Assembly (NCBI GenBank): GCA_029378245.1
Contig: JARKIF010000049.1
Span: 286,165 to 350,164, forward strand
From: Roridomyces roridus
Lineage: Eukaryota > Basidiomycota > Agaricomycetes > Agaricales > Mycenaceae
Length of the DNA: 64,000 nucleotides
Reading direction: 5' to 3'
The position numbers were made by a program, and so were the translations under genes. Of the stretch, positions 32,902 through 43,561 are shown piece by piece. The stretch's first letter is position 1. Every line of letters starts with the position of its first letter. Below the pieces are notes generated by a model that saw nothing but the letters and a program-made list of their open reading frames with translations, ran no database searches and was not told the origin of the DNA.

Positions 32902-33866
32902 CATCAGGAAAAATTCCGATGAAGACATAGCTCTATGTATGCAACATACTTGGTGTAGTGCCATCGTCTTCCCCCTAAAATATTGCACACTGTAGTCCTG
33001 TGCCACAGGTTTGTAGTGCAACATAGTTTCATAGTTCTGTAGACAGGTAGTCAATGTAGTACTATGATGCACTCCAATGATGACTGGGGGAGCTACATTG
33101 CAGGTCTCAAAACGGGGGCAAAAGTCAAAAGGATTCACTCACCACTTGCACTTAGTGGTTGCTTCACAACCTTCTTGCTTCACTAACTGCTTGATTCATT
33201 TCTGGGTGGGCAAGTAATCTCAAGATTATTTAATTGCAGCTGGTGGGACTCGAACGAGAGACCGCTACTAAGTGGAAGAAGATATCATAGTGAGGCAATA
33301 ACAACTAAGCTACGCAAGCATGTGTGAAGCTAGGAATCAATGCAGCCAGTATGGGGTTTGACAACTTTTGGTGGTTCTTGGTCAAATTGGCTAAGTCATT
33401 CACTGAGACTGCAGTCAGTCCATACTTGTGCTGTATTTCAAAACCATTAATTACTTGGGAACAGTTCTGCAGGTTAAAATCAAAGATGCCGACATCGGAT
33501 CATTGATGATGTCATCGGAGCATTAATGCCGACCTCCGGATCAGTTGACATCAATGTGCCGAAACCCTTCAATCCAGTCTGAGTCCCACTGAACTCATTA
33601 CACATTTTGTTCCAGAGCAGTTGTTGCTGATGTTGGTGATATATGTAGCTCTTCTCAATATATAGAGTATGTAGCCCCCAGTAATTGATGCTCTGTGCAA
33701 CATTGCATGGCACTGAAAGTACAGAGAGCAATATTTCACTACAGAGCTAGCCCTTTGAGCTACTGTGCCTGCATAGACTACAGAGTTGAAACTCGATGCA
33801 ATATTGAACTATGACGGGCATCATAGACTTGGCTGGCAGCAATTTTTCTGGTGATTTTTCCTGATG
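32902..33866. mobile_element. 965-bp inverted-repeat element in the TPR array (right arm only)
   Basis: The element begins CATCAGGAAAAAT and ends with the exact reverse complement, ATTTTTCCTGATG. It sits in a repeat unit whose uninterrupted sisters read CCAAAGAGTTTCTGG, leaving GA on both sides (32900-32901 and 33867-33868), so the target duplication appears to be 2 bp. No transposase is recognisable. It contains a tRNA-like segment at 33239-33319. The superfamily is uncertain. Confidence 0.8.
33239..33319 (-). other. tRNA-like segment inside the 965-bp element
   Basis: On the minus strand an A-box-like TAGCTTAGTTG and a B-box CGTTCGAGTCC lie at tRNA spacing, with partly pairing ends (GCTTGCG and CACCAGC). 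The stems are imperfect, so it is more likely a tRNA-derived SINE head or pseudo-tRNA than a working gene. Confidence 0.35.
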
Positions 33867-36857
33867 GAGTTTCTGGCGCCCTTGGAGCACAGAAAGTCCA
33901 AGCCCCTCTGCCTCTGGGTACCGTCCCAGTTGCCTGTATGTGCCTGCAAGGTTTGCCATTGCCAACAGAGTGTCAGGATGGTCATTGCCAAAGAGTTTCT
34001 GGCGCCCTTGGAGCACAGAAAGTTCAAGCCCCTCTGCCTCTGGGTACCGTCCCAGTTGCCTGTATGTGCCTGCAAGGTTTGCCATTGCCAACAGAGTGTC
34101 AGGATGGTCATTGCCAAAGAGTTTCTGGCGCCCTTGGAGCACAGAAAGTTCAAGCCCCTCTGCCTCTGGGTACCGTCCCAGTTGCCTGTATGTGGCTGCA
34201 AGGTTGCCCATTGCAAACAGAGTGTCAGGATGGTCATTGCCGAGGAGTTTCTGGCGCCCTTGGAGCACAGAAAGTTCGAACCCCTCTGCCTCTTGGTACC
34301 GTCCCAGTCGCTCGTATGTGGCTGCAAGGTTGGCCATTGCATTCAGCGTGTCAGGATGGTCATCGCCAAGGAGTTTCTGGCGCCCTTGAAGCACAGAAAG
34401 TCCAAGCCCCTCTGCCTCTTGGTACCGTCCCAGTCCCCAGTATGTGGCTGCAAGGTTGGCCATTGCAAACAGAGTGTCAGGATGGTCATTGCCAAGGAGT
34501 TTCTGGCGCCCTTGGAGCACAGAAAGTCCAAGCCCCTCTGCCTCTTGGTACCGTCCCAGCTGCCTGTATGTGGCTGCAAGGTGGGCCATTGCAAACAGAG
34601 TGTCAGGATGGTCATCACCGAGGAGCTTCTGGCACCCTTGGAGCACAGAAAGTTTAAGCCCCTCTGCCTCTTGGTACCGTCCCAGCCGCCCGTATGCGGC
34701 TGCAAGGCCACCCATGGCACTCAGCGTGTCAGGATGGTCCTTTCCAAACAGCTCCTTCTGTCTCTCCAGATCCATTTCATACAAACCCTTTGCTTGCTCA
34801 AATTGGCCTCCAACATAATAAATCCATGCATATTGCCTCCAGAACTCATAATTCAGGACAGTGAAATCTGGGACAAGCATGTTAACATGAGCAATTACCC
34901 CGATCCTCTCCAAATATGCATCAGGGCCAAGATCTATTGCCATTCCCAATACATTTGCCATGCATGCCTGTGTTGTTACCTGATCAGGTAGGTTGCCTGA
35001 GCACCACAGATGCACAAGGGGATGCATGCTTAGTGTGCTGCTTGTTTCATCACTCTGAAGGAGCGAGTATTCCTCAATCTCTGCCACAATATTCCTGAAA
35101 TATTGTTCCGACCAATTTCCTGAACCTGAGACAAAGTTTCCGAGAAATTCCCTGGCTTCCCGCATTGAGTCAGTTTCATTACCCTCATTGCTCAATATCC
35201 ACTTTGTGGCATTGGCAAATATTGACTCTGGAATACTGCTGTGGTGCAATAAAGCACAAAGTTGTAAAAAGCGGGCAGCTACAGGGCTGAGTTTCTCAAA
35301 GCTGATCTGCCAGGTTGTATAGACAGTCCATTCATAGTCATCAAGACTTTGATCCGGGTGCTGTAGCAGTAACTCTTTTTTGTTCTGCCTGTAGAGAGAC
35401 AGATAATTCTTGAGACATTTGAACTTGGCAATATAAGCCCCAGCCTGAACAATTGCAAGAGGCAGGCATGAGAGCTCCTGGGAATCCCAATTGAGTATGA
35501 AATCATTTTCTGAGGAGGTTGGAACCCACCTGTACGATGTCCATGGCCAATTTGTGGTTTTTCTCTGTGTCCTCCCGGAGTGCTCTTGCAAGAAGAAGAA
35601 GAGCAGCATTTTCTTCATCCAAGTCTCCCACTTGTGAGTGAGAAGCAGGGCCATAGACAGCTAGTTGTGGGTTTCGGGAAGTTATGATAATTTTTCCATG
35701 TGTGCACCGTGGGAAGAATGTTGATAACTTCAGTTTGGGATCATCTGCATTGTCAAACAGCAGAGTCCACTCTTTGTGTTCAGAAATAAGCCACTGGAGG
35801 CCAGCTTCTGGTGTTTTACCAAAGCTCTGAGAAATGGCTATGTTCATGAAGGAGTTGTTGATAGCTTCTGGAGAACTGGCATTCACAAAGAATTGCATTG
35901 TGAACCTGAAAAAGGTGGTCAATGATAAAGAAGTTCCTCCTTCACCCACATACTCATCAGCAGTCTCCTCAAGAAATTTCAGAGCCACCTGAGTCTTCCC
36001 AGAGCCACCAAGACCATGGAGGACAAAAATCCTTCTCTTCCTGGGTTCTTGGGAAAAGTATTGTTGCATTTTTTCAAGGATTTCCTTTCGGCCCTGGAAT
36101 ATCTGAGAAGCTGGAGGACATCTGACAAGTGCCAGAGCAGTGTGGCATTGTTCCTGGGCTGTGGTGCTTAGAGTGGGCTTCTGATATATTCATTGGGTAC
36201 GTACTGATGTGTTCAATTTGGCTGGGCTGTCGTGGTTCTTGCCTATGTGAATAAATGCTGTACAGGGCAGTGAGATCTGGCTCTTCTGGAACACCAAGAA
36301 TTTACTTCAAATTGTTGATCTGACTTCCATGAATCAGGGTCCCTCCTTGACCAGGACCTCCTTCTCCCCCATGTTGGTCCCCTACTCCACCAGGACCACC
36401 GGTGCCACCTGAAAGCCGGCTAAGTACTGGTCATTTCTACGAGATTTGCCATAGTGTGCTCACCATGTACATGAAAATGTGTCCCCGTCTGTATTTCAGC
36501 AGTAGGCAAAGACATTGAGTAGCTCGTGGTGTGGGTACGAGGGTAAAAGGTGTTGACGTGGCAGAAATATTTATATCTTGACACCAATGACAGGCTGCCA
36601 TAAGGTTAGTCACGGGGGTAGACCTGCGGGTTTGCATGCACGTGCACGCGGGTAGTACGGGTATAGGTTGGCCTGCCGAACCTGTGTATACTGTGTAGCC
36701 GACCCGAAAACTCACGGGTCCTAGGGATCGGCGCCGTTGAAGTCTAGGATGAGGAGCGACACATGTGTCTTTCCAATGTCCATACTCTTTATGTATACCG
36801 AGGCTTGGGCCAATGGTCAATTGTTTGATGTTTGTCTTTAGATTCGCAGCCAAACCT

Positions 36858-37488
36858 TAGGGATGCACACCGTACCCGTGTCAACCCGTTTGACGGCCGT
36901 CCGTACACGGGTACGTACCCGTCCCCGTCGGGCCCTTCCCCGAAAAAATATACGGGACGGGTACGGGACGGCAACACTGCCGTCCGTCCCGTCAATCTCA
37001 CAGATTGACGGGCCGTCTACGGGTTGGCATCCGTGATGGACGGATCAGAGGTATTTTTGACCGGACTCTGTTGAGCCGGTGGTCGGACAACCGGCGCAAG
37101 CAGGTGTTGACAATGTGCTTTGGATCCGAGGGCACCATCAGCCTCTTATTGGCTGATTGATGGGACATCTGACTCCAAATCTACATCAAACCATCGTCAA
37201 CAGTGGTGAACTCTTGGTTGGCTCACCAGAATAAGATGTACTGACATTGGCAACATCTCTAGAGAGCACTACAGCAGGGCAAGATGGTTTTCACAGTTCA
37301 AGTGTGGGCACTTTGATGACATTCGTACGGGACCCATCTTTTGACGGCCCGTACCCGTCAATTTTGCCGTCCCGTCCCGTCGGACCCATTGAAATGTGAA
37401 AAAGACGGCCGTCTTTTTGACGGCCCGTAACCGTCTCAAGCCGTAAGATTGACGGCCGTTACCCGTAGACGGGCGGTGTTCATCCCTA
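36858..37488. mobile_element. hAT-type miniature transposon, 631 bp
   Basis: Terminal inverted repeats are TAGGGATGCACACCG and, at the other end, the complement of TAGGGATGAACACCG. An exact 8-bp target duplication CCAAACCT flanks it (36850-36857 and 37489-37496). TAGGGATG ends and 8-bp duplications are hallmarks of hAT elements. The interior consists of GACGGG/CCCGTC-rich palindromes around an AT-richer core and has no transposase, so it is a MITE. Confidence 0.92.
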
Positions 37489-37496
37489 CCAAACCT

Positions 37497-38218
37497 ATGC
37501 TAACCTCAACATTAAATAGTACTTACTCGAGAATAAAGAATAACACAAACGGTGACAACAAGAGGAAGCATATAATTCAACGCTCACCTCACTTCTTATT
37601 TGGCGTATCCACCCCGCCTATCAATTTCTAGCAGAAACAGGAATAATAAGACGCTCCCTCAACTACATAGACCCAGAAGGACGAGGAAACTCACCCTAGA
37701 CCGTGTACCCGTAGCCCTCGCCCCCCGTTCACCAGTTGGTCAAAAACATACTCGGGGAACGCCGTACTGTTGTCGTTGAATAATTCAACACTGCACCTGG
37801 ACGCGGAGTTGAGATTTAGAGTTGGGGAAAGAGGAATGAGCTCGCACCATTGAATCTGCTGGCACATAATGAGAACATCGACGCACAGACGTTGTGTGTC
37901 GCACACATGGATGGGTCTGCACATCAGCTTGAAACAACCAGAAGGAGGACGATTATCACAACTCGGCGTGATGATGGGCTGCATGGGCATTCGATGCGCC
38001 GCGCCCTGTCAGTCGGGTATACCTGTCCCCAGTCAAGGAATGCAGAAGAATGGCACAGAAAGCCCACACTGGGGTTCCAAACCCTCACTTGCAACGGCCC
38101 ATCTTGGATATCTTTGAGAAGCACAGGCTGCCGCCATTGCCTATGGGAATGATACAACGACCATCGGACGATGAAAACAACACGGCACGCACCACCTCGA
38201 CATGACCGTGAAGAACCT
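37497..38218. other. Intergenic, unrecognised
   Basis: No gene is seen. The stretch from about 37920 to 38170 matches the left arm at 12180-12410, while about 37497-37920 has no left-arm counterpart. Confidence 0.4.
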
Positions 38219-38600
38219 CACGTCAACGTCGGTGAGCAGCACATCTTAGGATCTCGACATCCATGCTTACCCTCCTCACAGCGTACACGCCACATAATTC
38301 GCTGTAACGGGAAACTGAAACATCTTACTCTGACGCGTCCGTGGCGTGTCCTATGGGAGGACTGGATCGCGCACCGCCTGCTTTGGTGGGTGTCGGATCA
38401 CTTTTGAAATTGGCTCAAGGACGAAGCGTGTGAGTTTGAGCACGAGGGGATCGTCAAAGCTGCTCATTGTCCGGCTTCTTTGTGATGTATATATGTACTA
38501 ATCGAAGCTCTCTTGCTTGACGTCTTCTGGGATTTCAGGTCCTTTGTAGTGATATCTGCCGTTGATGAGGTACCAGATCGCACTCATGAGGCCGAAGGCG
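38219..38600 (-). repeat. Direct repeat A' (right arm) with CAP59 3' pseudogene remnant
   Basis: Counterpart of 11790-12164. It holds the functional permease 3' end (from 38498) and a decayed CAP59 last exon on the plus strand (about 38220-38485). That remnant has stops in the former reading frame, for instance after SDHF. Confidence 0.75.
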
Positions 38601-40783
38601 ACGAATACGACCGACGCGTAGTCTGTATCATGAATGTCCGAGCAACGCAAGAGAGAAAAGACACACTCATCGTCGTAGGCGTAACCGGCAACACCGCCGG
38701 CATCGAGAACAGCACGAGCTCAAACAGGGCCCACACCACTGCGATTGAATTCAATACCATACCCCGGGTCTTCCCGAGGGAGAAAGGCGAATCCGCCACG
38801 GAGCGCCTGCCGTTGAGCAGGGAGATGAAGACAGGCATGGCGTAAGAGGTGGGAAGACACATGACTGCTACGCCGACGAAGGCGTTGAAGGCTGCGCTTG
38901 AGCCGAGGTAGATTAGGCCGAGGAGGAGTTGGATTGTAGTGGAGAGTAGGATGGCGTTGAGTGGGATGCCCCCGTCGGAGGGGGAGAGTCGGTTGTTGAT
39001 TAGTGCGAATGTGCGGTGGAAGGGGATTGCTGCGTCGCGTGCGAATGCCCAGGTTGCGCGCGAGGCGGCGCATGAGATTGAGATGGCGCAAAACATTCCG
39101 ATGCCAAAGACTGTAAAAGTGAGGGAGGTACTTGGCGAAACGAATTTCAACAGACTTACTTATGAACCAAAGCCCGAACCCACCGCCTTTGGAGCCCATG
39201 ATGAGTTGGAATAAGAGGCCGATTGGCTGACCGCTGGTTACTGTAGTCAATTAGTATGGAATTTAATATTCAATGAGCGGGATGAATATCTACCAGCGAG
39301 CAAGGTCGCAATATCGGGAAGTGTGAACAAAATTGGTACGAGGAAGAAGACGCCGCAGATGAAGCCGATGGGGATAGACCAGGTGATGGCGCGCGGGAGG
39401 GTTGTGCACTTCTTCGGCCATGCTAGCGACTGAAAATATTTTAGAATTAGCTTGGTTCATGAATTCGCTCACTCATTCCGATAGCGGCGAATGTATAGGC
39501 TGTTAACGGTGAGCGACCAAGGTTTTGAGCAAGTATGACGACCATACCGGGCTGAGGATTTGAAACTTTTAGTATACGGATTTAGCGAGATGGCTCCTAC
39601 ATACAGGAAGCAACCCGATGAAAAACGCCCATCCAGGTGTCCACCCCGAAGGTGTGGGATCAAAGTGGCCCAGGGCAAAAGCGGCAGAGTGACGTCCGGC
39701 GGCGGCTTTGACGGATGTGCACACGAGGATTACTGGGACGCGTCAGTCTCAAACAACAGAGGGAAGGGTATATGCACCTATGACTCCGAAGAGCGTCCAA
39801 TACGCTGAAATTACCTGTCACGCTGTTTAGTGAATCAGGAAAGAAGGGAAAATATAAACACACACATCAATCGTGGGGAGTATCGAGTTAAAGAAGACGC
39901 AGAAGACGACTGTTACTCCCGTAACTCCCAAGAAAATCAAATCTTGCAAAAGTGAGAGGGAGAATATGAAATATTTCAATCGAGGACGAACAAGTCTGCC
40001 AAGGTTTGACGACCCAATCTGGGAGGTATATCCCCGCACCAGCGACGATGAGCTGCGCAGTCCCCTAAGTGGATTCGATGAACGAAGTCAGAGGAATGAA
40101 TGACGTAGCAACGCGCTCACAAAGGTAACCGAAAGACTAATGGTCCAAACGCCGACCATGGTGAGCCATCCGTTGATCCACGAGAGAAGCATGCGATGAC
40201 GAGGGGAAGCAAGCCTGAAGCACCAATAGTACGCCCCCGCGGAGGTCGGGTATTTCGCGCAGATTTCACCGAGGGAAAGGGCGAGGGGGAGAGTTAGGAT
40301 TGAGACAAGGACCCAACTTGGGAGAGATTTAGGGAGTTGATGGAGAGAGGAAGATAGAGACTGACCCCCAGATCATCGTCGCTGGTCCACCGGCCACGAG
40401 GGATGTGGCTATTGGAGCTGCGAGACCATATGCTGTGGCGAATAAGCAGTGTATCCCCGTGTAGGTTGGACAGTGACGTACGAACGGCCATGATGGCTGT
40501 CCAAAGCGCTCAGGATCGGACGAGTGGAGGGTATGCGAGACGATAAACTGACCCAGAGTCACTAGGAGAACGCTTGAGCTCACAGCACTGGGTAGGGAAA
40601 ATAACACGCACTGAACAAGATATGCGACAATCCACGCGACTGAAGAGTATTGGGACTTGTTCAAACGAAATGAAGGTCCAAACGCACCCTCGTCATCTCC
40701 TGCTTGTATCCCATCTTTTGGAGATCGGCAGCGGCATCGCTGTGTTGGCGAGTCGCCTTGAGGTTCTTGGTATCGTCCTCCAT
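38498..40783 (-). CDS. Amino-acid/GABA-type permease (APC superfamily), right copy
   Basis: Mirror copy of 9595-11896 without the left frameshift. It starts at ATG 40783 and ends at TAG 38498-38500. The exon end ATMIWG joins WVLVSILTLPLALSLGEICA through a GTCAGT...CAAG intron in correct phase. The protein is a polytopic plasma-membrane amino-acid or polyamine importer of the fungal GABA/choline permease group. Further landmarks are GAYYWCFRLASPRHRMLLSW and SRATWAFARDAAIPFHRTF. The first exons (40400-40783) were not resolved, so an additional lesion there cannot be excluded. It is divergent from the nicotinamidase gene. Confidence 0.75.
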
Positions 40784-41204
40784 GTCTGAGCTAGAGATAG
40801 GTGTGGGAGAAGAAGAAGAAGGGGCAGCGTCTTGAAGTATCCCATGGTGCCGTCATCCAATGAGATCCATGCTTTTTCGGCTCTCGTGAGAGGTAAGTCA
40901 GGTAAGTCCCTTACCCAGTCCTACCCCGATTGTCGGTGATAATGAGGAGAAGACGAAGAACACTCGGAATTGGTGAGGAACAGAGTGGAGGCAAGATTAG
41001 AGCAGATAGACATTTCAGGCCACTGAACTGCGCCAATCGATTGCCAGTGAATCCGATAGGACTTTGGGGACGTCTTGCGGGTAGTTCCGACAAAGCAGGC
41101 AACAGGGACGGACCAGAGCGCGATGGGTAATTGTCGCCGCGAGGTGAAGAAGGGAACTCAAACACTGACAATTTGTGACAAACATCTCTTGGTTCCGTAC
41201 CACC

Positions 41205-41950
41205 ATGTCCCGTGTCGCTCTCATCGTCGTGGACATGCAAAACGACTTTTGTCCGCCGGTATTTATCCATCGAAGCTGCGATCTGCGGCCTATAACCCTC
41301 GGACTCAGGATGGTAGCTTGGGTGTAACTGGCGGCCGCGACATCGTTCCAACGATCAACCTCCTCCTCAAATCCTCTAAATTCGACGTCAAGATCGCTAC
41401 CAAGGACTGGCATCCTGCGGATCACATCTCCTTTGCGAAACCCCCCGAGCAGAAGCCGTTCGAGTCCTTTACGACGATCGTGAACCCCGACGACGCGTCG
41501 CAGACCTATGAGACGCGGCTGTGGCCCGTGCATTGCGTGCAGGGGACCAAAGGCGCGGAGCTCGTCGCGGGTCTTGATGTCGACATGGGCAAGGTCGAAA
41601 AGGACGCCGATTGGAAGATTATCGAGAAGGGACAGGACTCGCGTGTGGAGATGTACTCAGCTTTCTATGCCCCCTTTGACAACCTCCGTCAAGGGCCGAG
41701 TACCATAGCACCATTTGCCCGCAGTGCGCTCCCCGACTACCTCAAGGAAAGGAGCGTGGGCACCGTGTATGTCGTGGGTCTGGCAGCCGACTACTGCGTC
41801 AAGGCGACGGCGGAAGATGCGGCGAAAGAGGGATACAGGACCTTCATCATCGAGGACGCGACCAAGGCCGTCGATCCTTCGGGCTGGCCGGGTGTCAAGG
41901 CTGGGATGACGGGCATCGGGTTTGTGGAATGCAAGGATGTCTTGAATTGA
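41205..41950 (+). CDS. Nicotinamidase (isochorismatase family), right copy
   Basis: Two exons, 41205-41258 and 41309-41950, give 231 aa. All catalytic features listed for the left copy are present: D10 in VVDMQNDF, D51 and H53 in TKDWHPADH, Lys in IIEKGQDSRVEM and Cys in LAADYCVKATAEDA. Differences from the left copy are a handful of substitutions (for example GVTGG for AVAGG). It converges with the FAD monooxygenase, 41 bp apart. Confidence 0.92.
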
Positions 41951-41991
41951 GTTGTACGTGTTGATACTGAAACTTGTTGTACTACTTTTTG

Positions 41992-43309
41992 CTATCCAGA
42001 TATTCTAACGCCCGGAGTTCTCAGTGTGGCTCTTTTGCTCACCAATGGGCTGTCCGGTTGCAAGTTCCTCACGTCGTGGGCATCGAGACACGCCTGCCTG
42101 CTCAGCAGAACAGCCTGATATGCCCTCGGGATCATCTCATCCTCGTATTCCCCCACAGCCTCAGCTCGCGTCTTCTTGCCCTCCTGCCATAATCGCAATT
42201 GCTCGGCCAGGTGAGCGACGTCTGTTATGCCGTGGTTAGCGGCCTCTCCACGATCTAACACTCATCGCGTTAGTTCAAAGCCAAATGTAACGGCGGGATT
42301 CCTCACACATCGTCATCGCATGTGCGGCATCCCCCGTAAGTGTGACCCGTCCACCACACGGCACCCATCTCACCGTCGGCCAATCAGCTATCTTGACCTC
42401 CACAACCATTGTATCCTCCGAAATGCCCTCGATTGCATCACGGAACGTCTGGTGGAATCCAGTACCGGCGCGCGCGGCCTCTTTGATCAGCGCCAGTCGC
42501 TCTTTTTCGCTTGCGGGGACGACATTCGTTCCCAGCCAGCTTATGTTGATCTGGGCTTCGTAGTACTCTGCGGAGCAGCAGCCGCTGCCGTTCGCCTCGG
42601 GGGTGGAGAGGATCGAGAACCACATATACTTGCCCGTATCCGGATGACTGCCCTGGAACAGCAGTGGGTCGATGGCGCGGAGAGGAGCGAGCTCTGCCTC
42701 CGTCATCCGCACGGTCACACCGAGAAAATTGGCGCCCACGGGCTGCACGCGCCCTGCTTCCTCGCCCACGAGAAGCCGACGCACTCGGCTTGTGCTGCCA
42801 TCGGCGCCAATGAGCATACATCCTCGCACTTTTGAGCCGTCAGCAAACTCGGCTTCCACACCACCCTCTCCATCCTCTGCGAACCCAACGAACTTCATCC
42901 CGTACCGCACTCGATCGACGTCCAATCCTTCAGCGAGCAGCCTCTGCAATCTTGCGCGGCTCACTCTCTTCCGCGGTGCAGGTGGGATGGAGTAACGCGG
43001 CTCAGCGGTGGAGATGTCCAGGAAGAGGAATCGGCCCGTGTCGGCTCTTGTGCGTCCCAGAGCGGGGTCCACCTGCACCGAGTCGATTGCGGCGAAGAGC
43101 GCTTCAGGGAGGCAGGTTTGGAGGGCGGGGAGGGCCCAGTGGATTGTTATGCCCCAGCCTCCGGTGGTGTCGTGGGGAGGACAGAGGGCGCGCTCAAAGA
43201 CGATGAAAGGGACGTTTTGCAATTTGAGCGCCTGGGCGAGAGCGAGGCCGACGATGCCACCACCGATGATGAGGACGGGATTGGACTCGGTGGGTGTGCA
43301 TTCCTGCAT
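41992..43309 (-). CDS. FAD-dependent monooxygenase, right copy (intact)
   Basis: Exon 1 is 42307-43309 and exon 2 is 41992-42254, giving 421 aa. The protein is a class A flavoprotein hydroxylase of the salicylate/hydroxynicotinate-type superfamily. Motifs are GGGIVGLALAQAL (FAD ADP-binding), IGADGSTSRVRRLL, the GD motif GDAAHAMTMY and RGEAANHGITD. The frame that is broken in the left copy reads RADTGRFLFLDISTAEPRYS here. The substrate cannot be fixed from sequence; its neighbours (nicotinamidase and an MFS permease of the Dal5/Tna1 type) make a pyridine compound a reasonable guess. Confidence 0.85.
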
Positions 43310-43561
43310 GGCCAAAGTGTGTGATTACGCCTGGTCCAATTTCGGTGAGTACTTATCTGTATGCTCTCGTAACACTCTTGGAATTGGGGCTCCTAAATGA
43401 ACTGCGCAGGCAAGATCCGGAGCTGGTGTCTTGGTCATAGGTCCGTCCACGCCGTAGAAGTCGGAAGGCCAAGCGTACCGGTAGCCTTCTTGCATCAAGT
43501 GGAGGCGCCGCGGTGTTAAAAGGGAATTCCTCTCCTACTTGCTCCAAGGTCACTCCCCGCG
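43310..43561. promoter_or_regulatory. Shared upstream region of FAD monooxygenase and MFS (right)
   Basis: Mirror of 6806-7061. It separates divergent ATGs at 43309 and 43562 by 252 bp. No certain motif. Confidence 0.4.

Larger units (their letters stand above)
32639..36515 (-). pseudogene. NB-ARC/TPR protein, right copy, interrupted
   Basis: Mirror copy of 13801-17158, from ATG 36515 to the original stop at 32639-32641. The P-loop (FVLHGLGGSGKTQ) and NB-ARC motifs are intact, and seven TPR units precede a 965-bp element (32902-33866) inserted inside the array. Translation runs into the element and stops at about 33747; two further units lie beyond it. Between exons 2 and 3 the right copy has about 60 bp more than the left. 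Several units carry LGRYPEAEG where left units have LGRYQEAEG. A shortened protein ending in element-derived residues could still be made. Confidence 0.8.

Noticed and set aside
33864..34991. Plus-strand open frame of about 375 codons in the right TPR array
   Set aside because: Same explanation as on the left: antisense of the repeat array.
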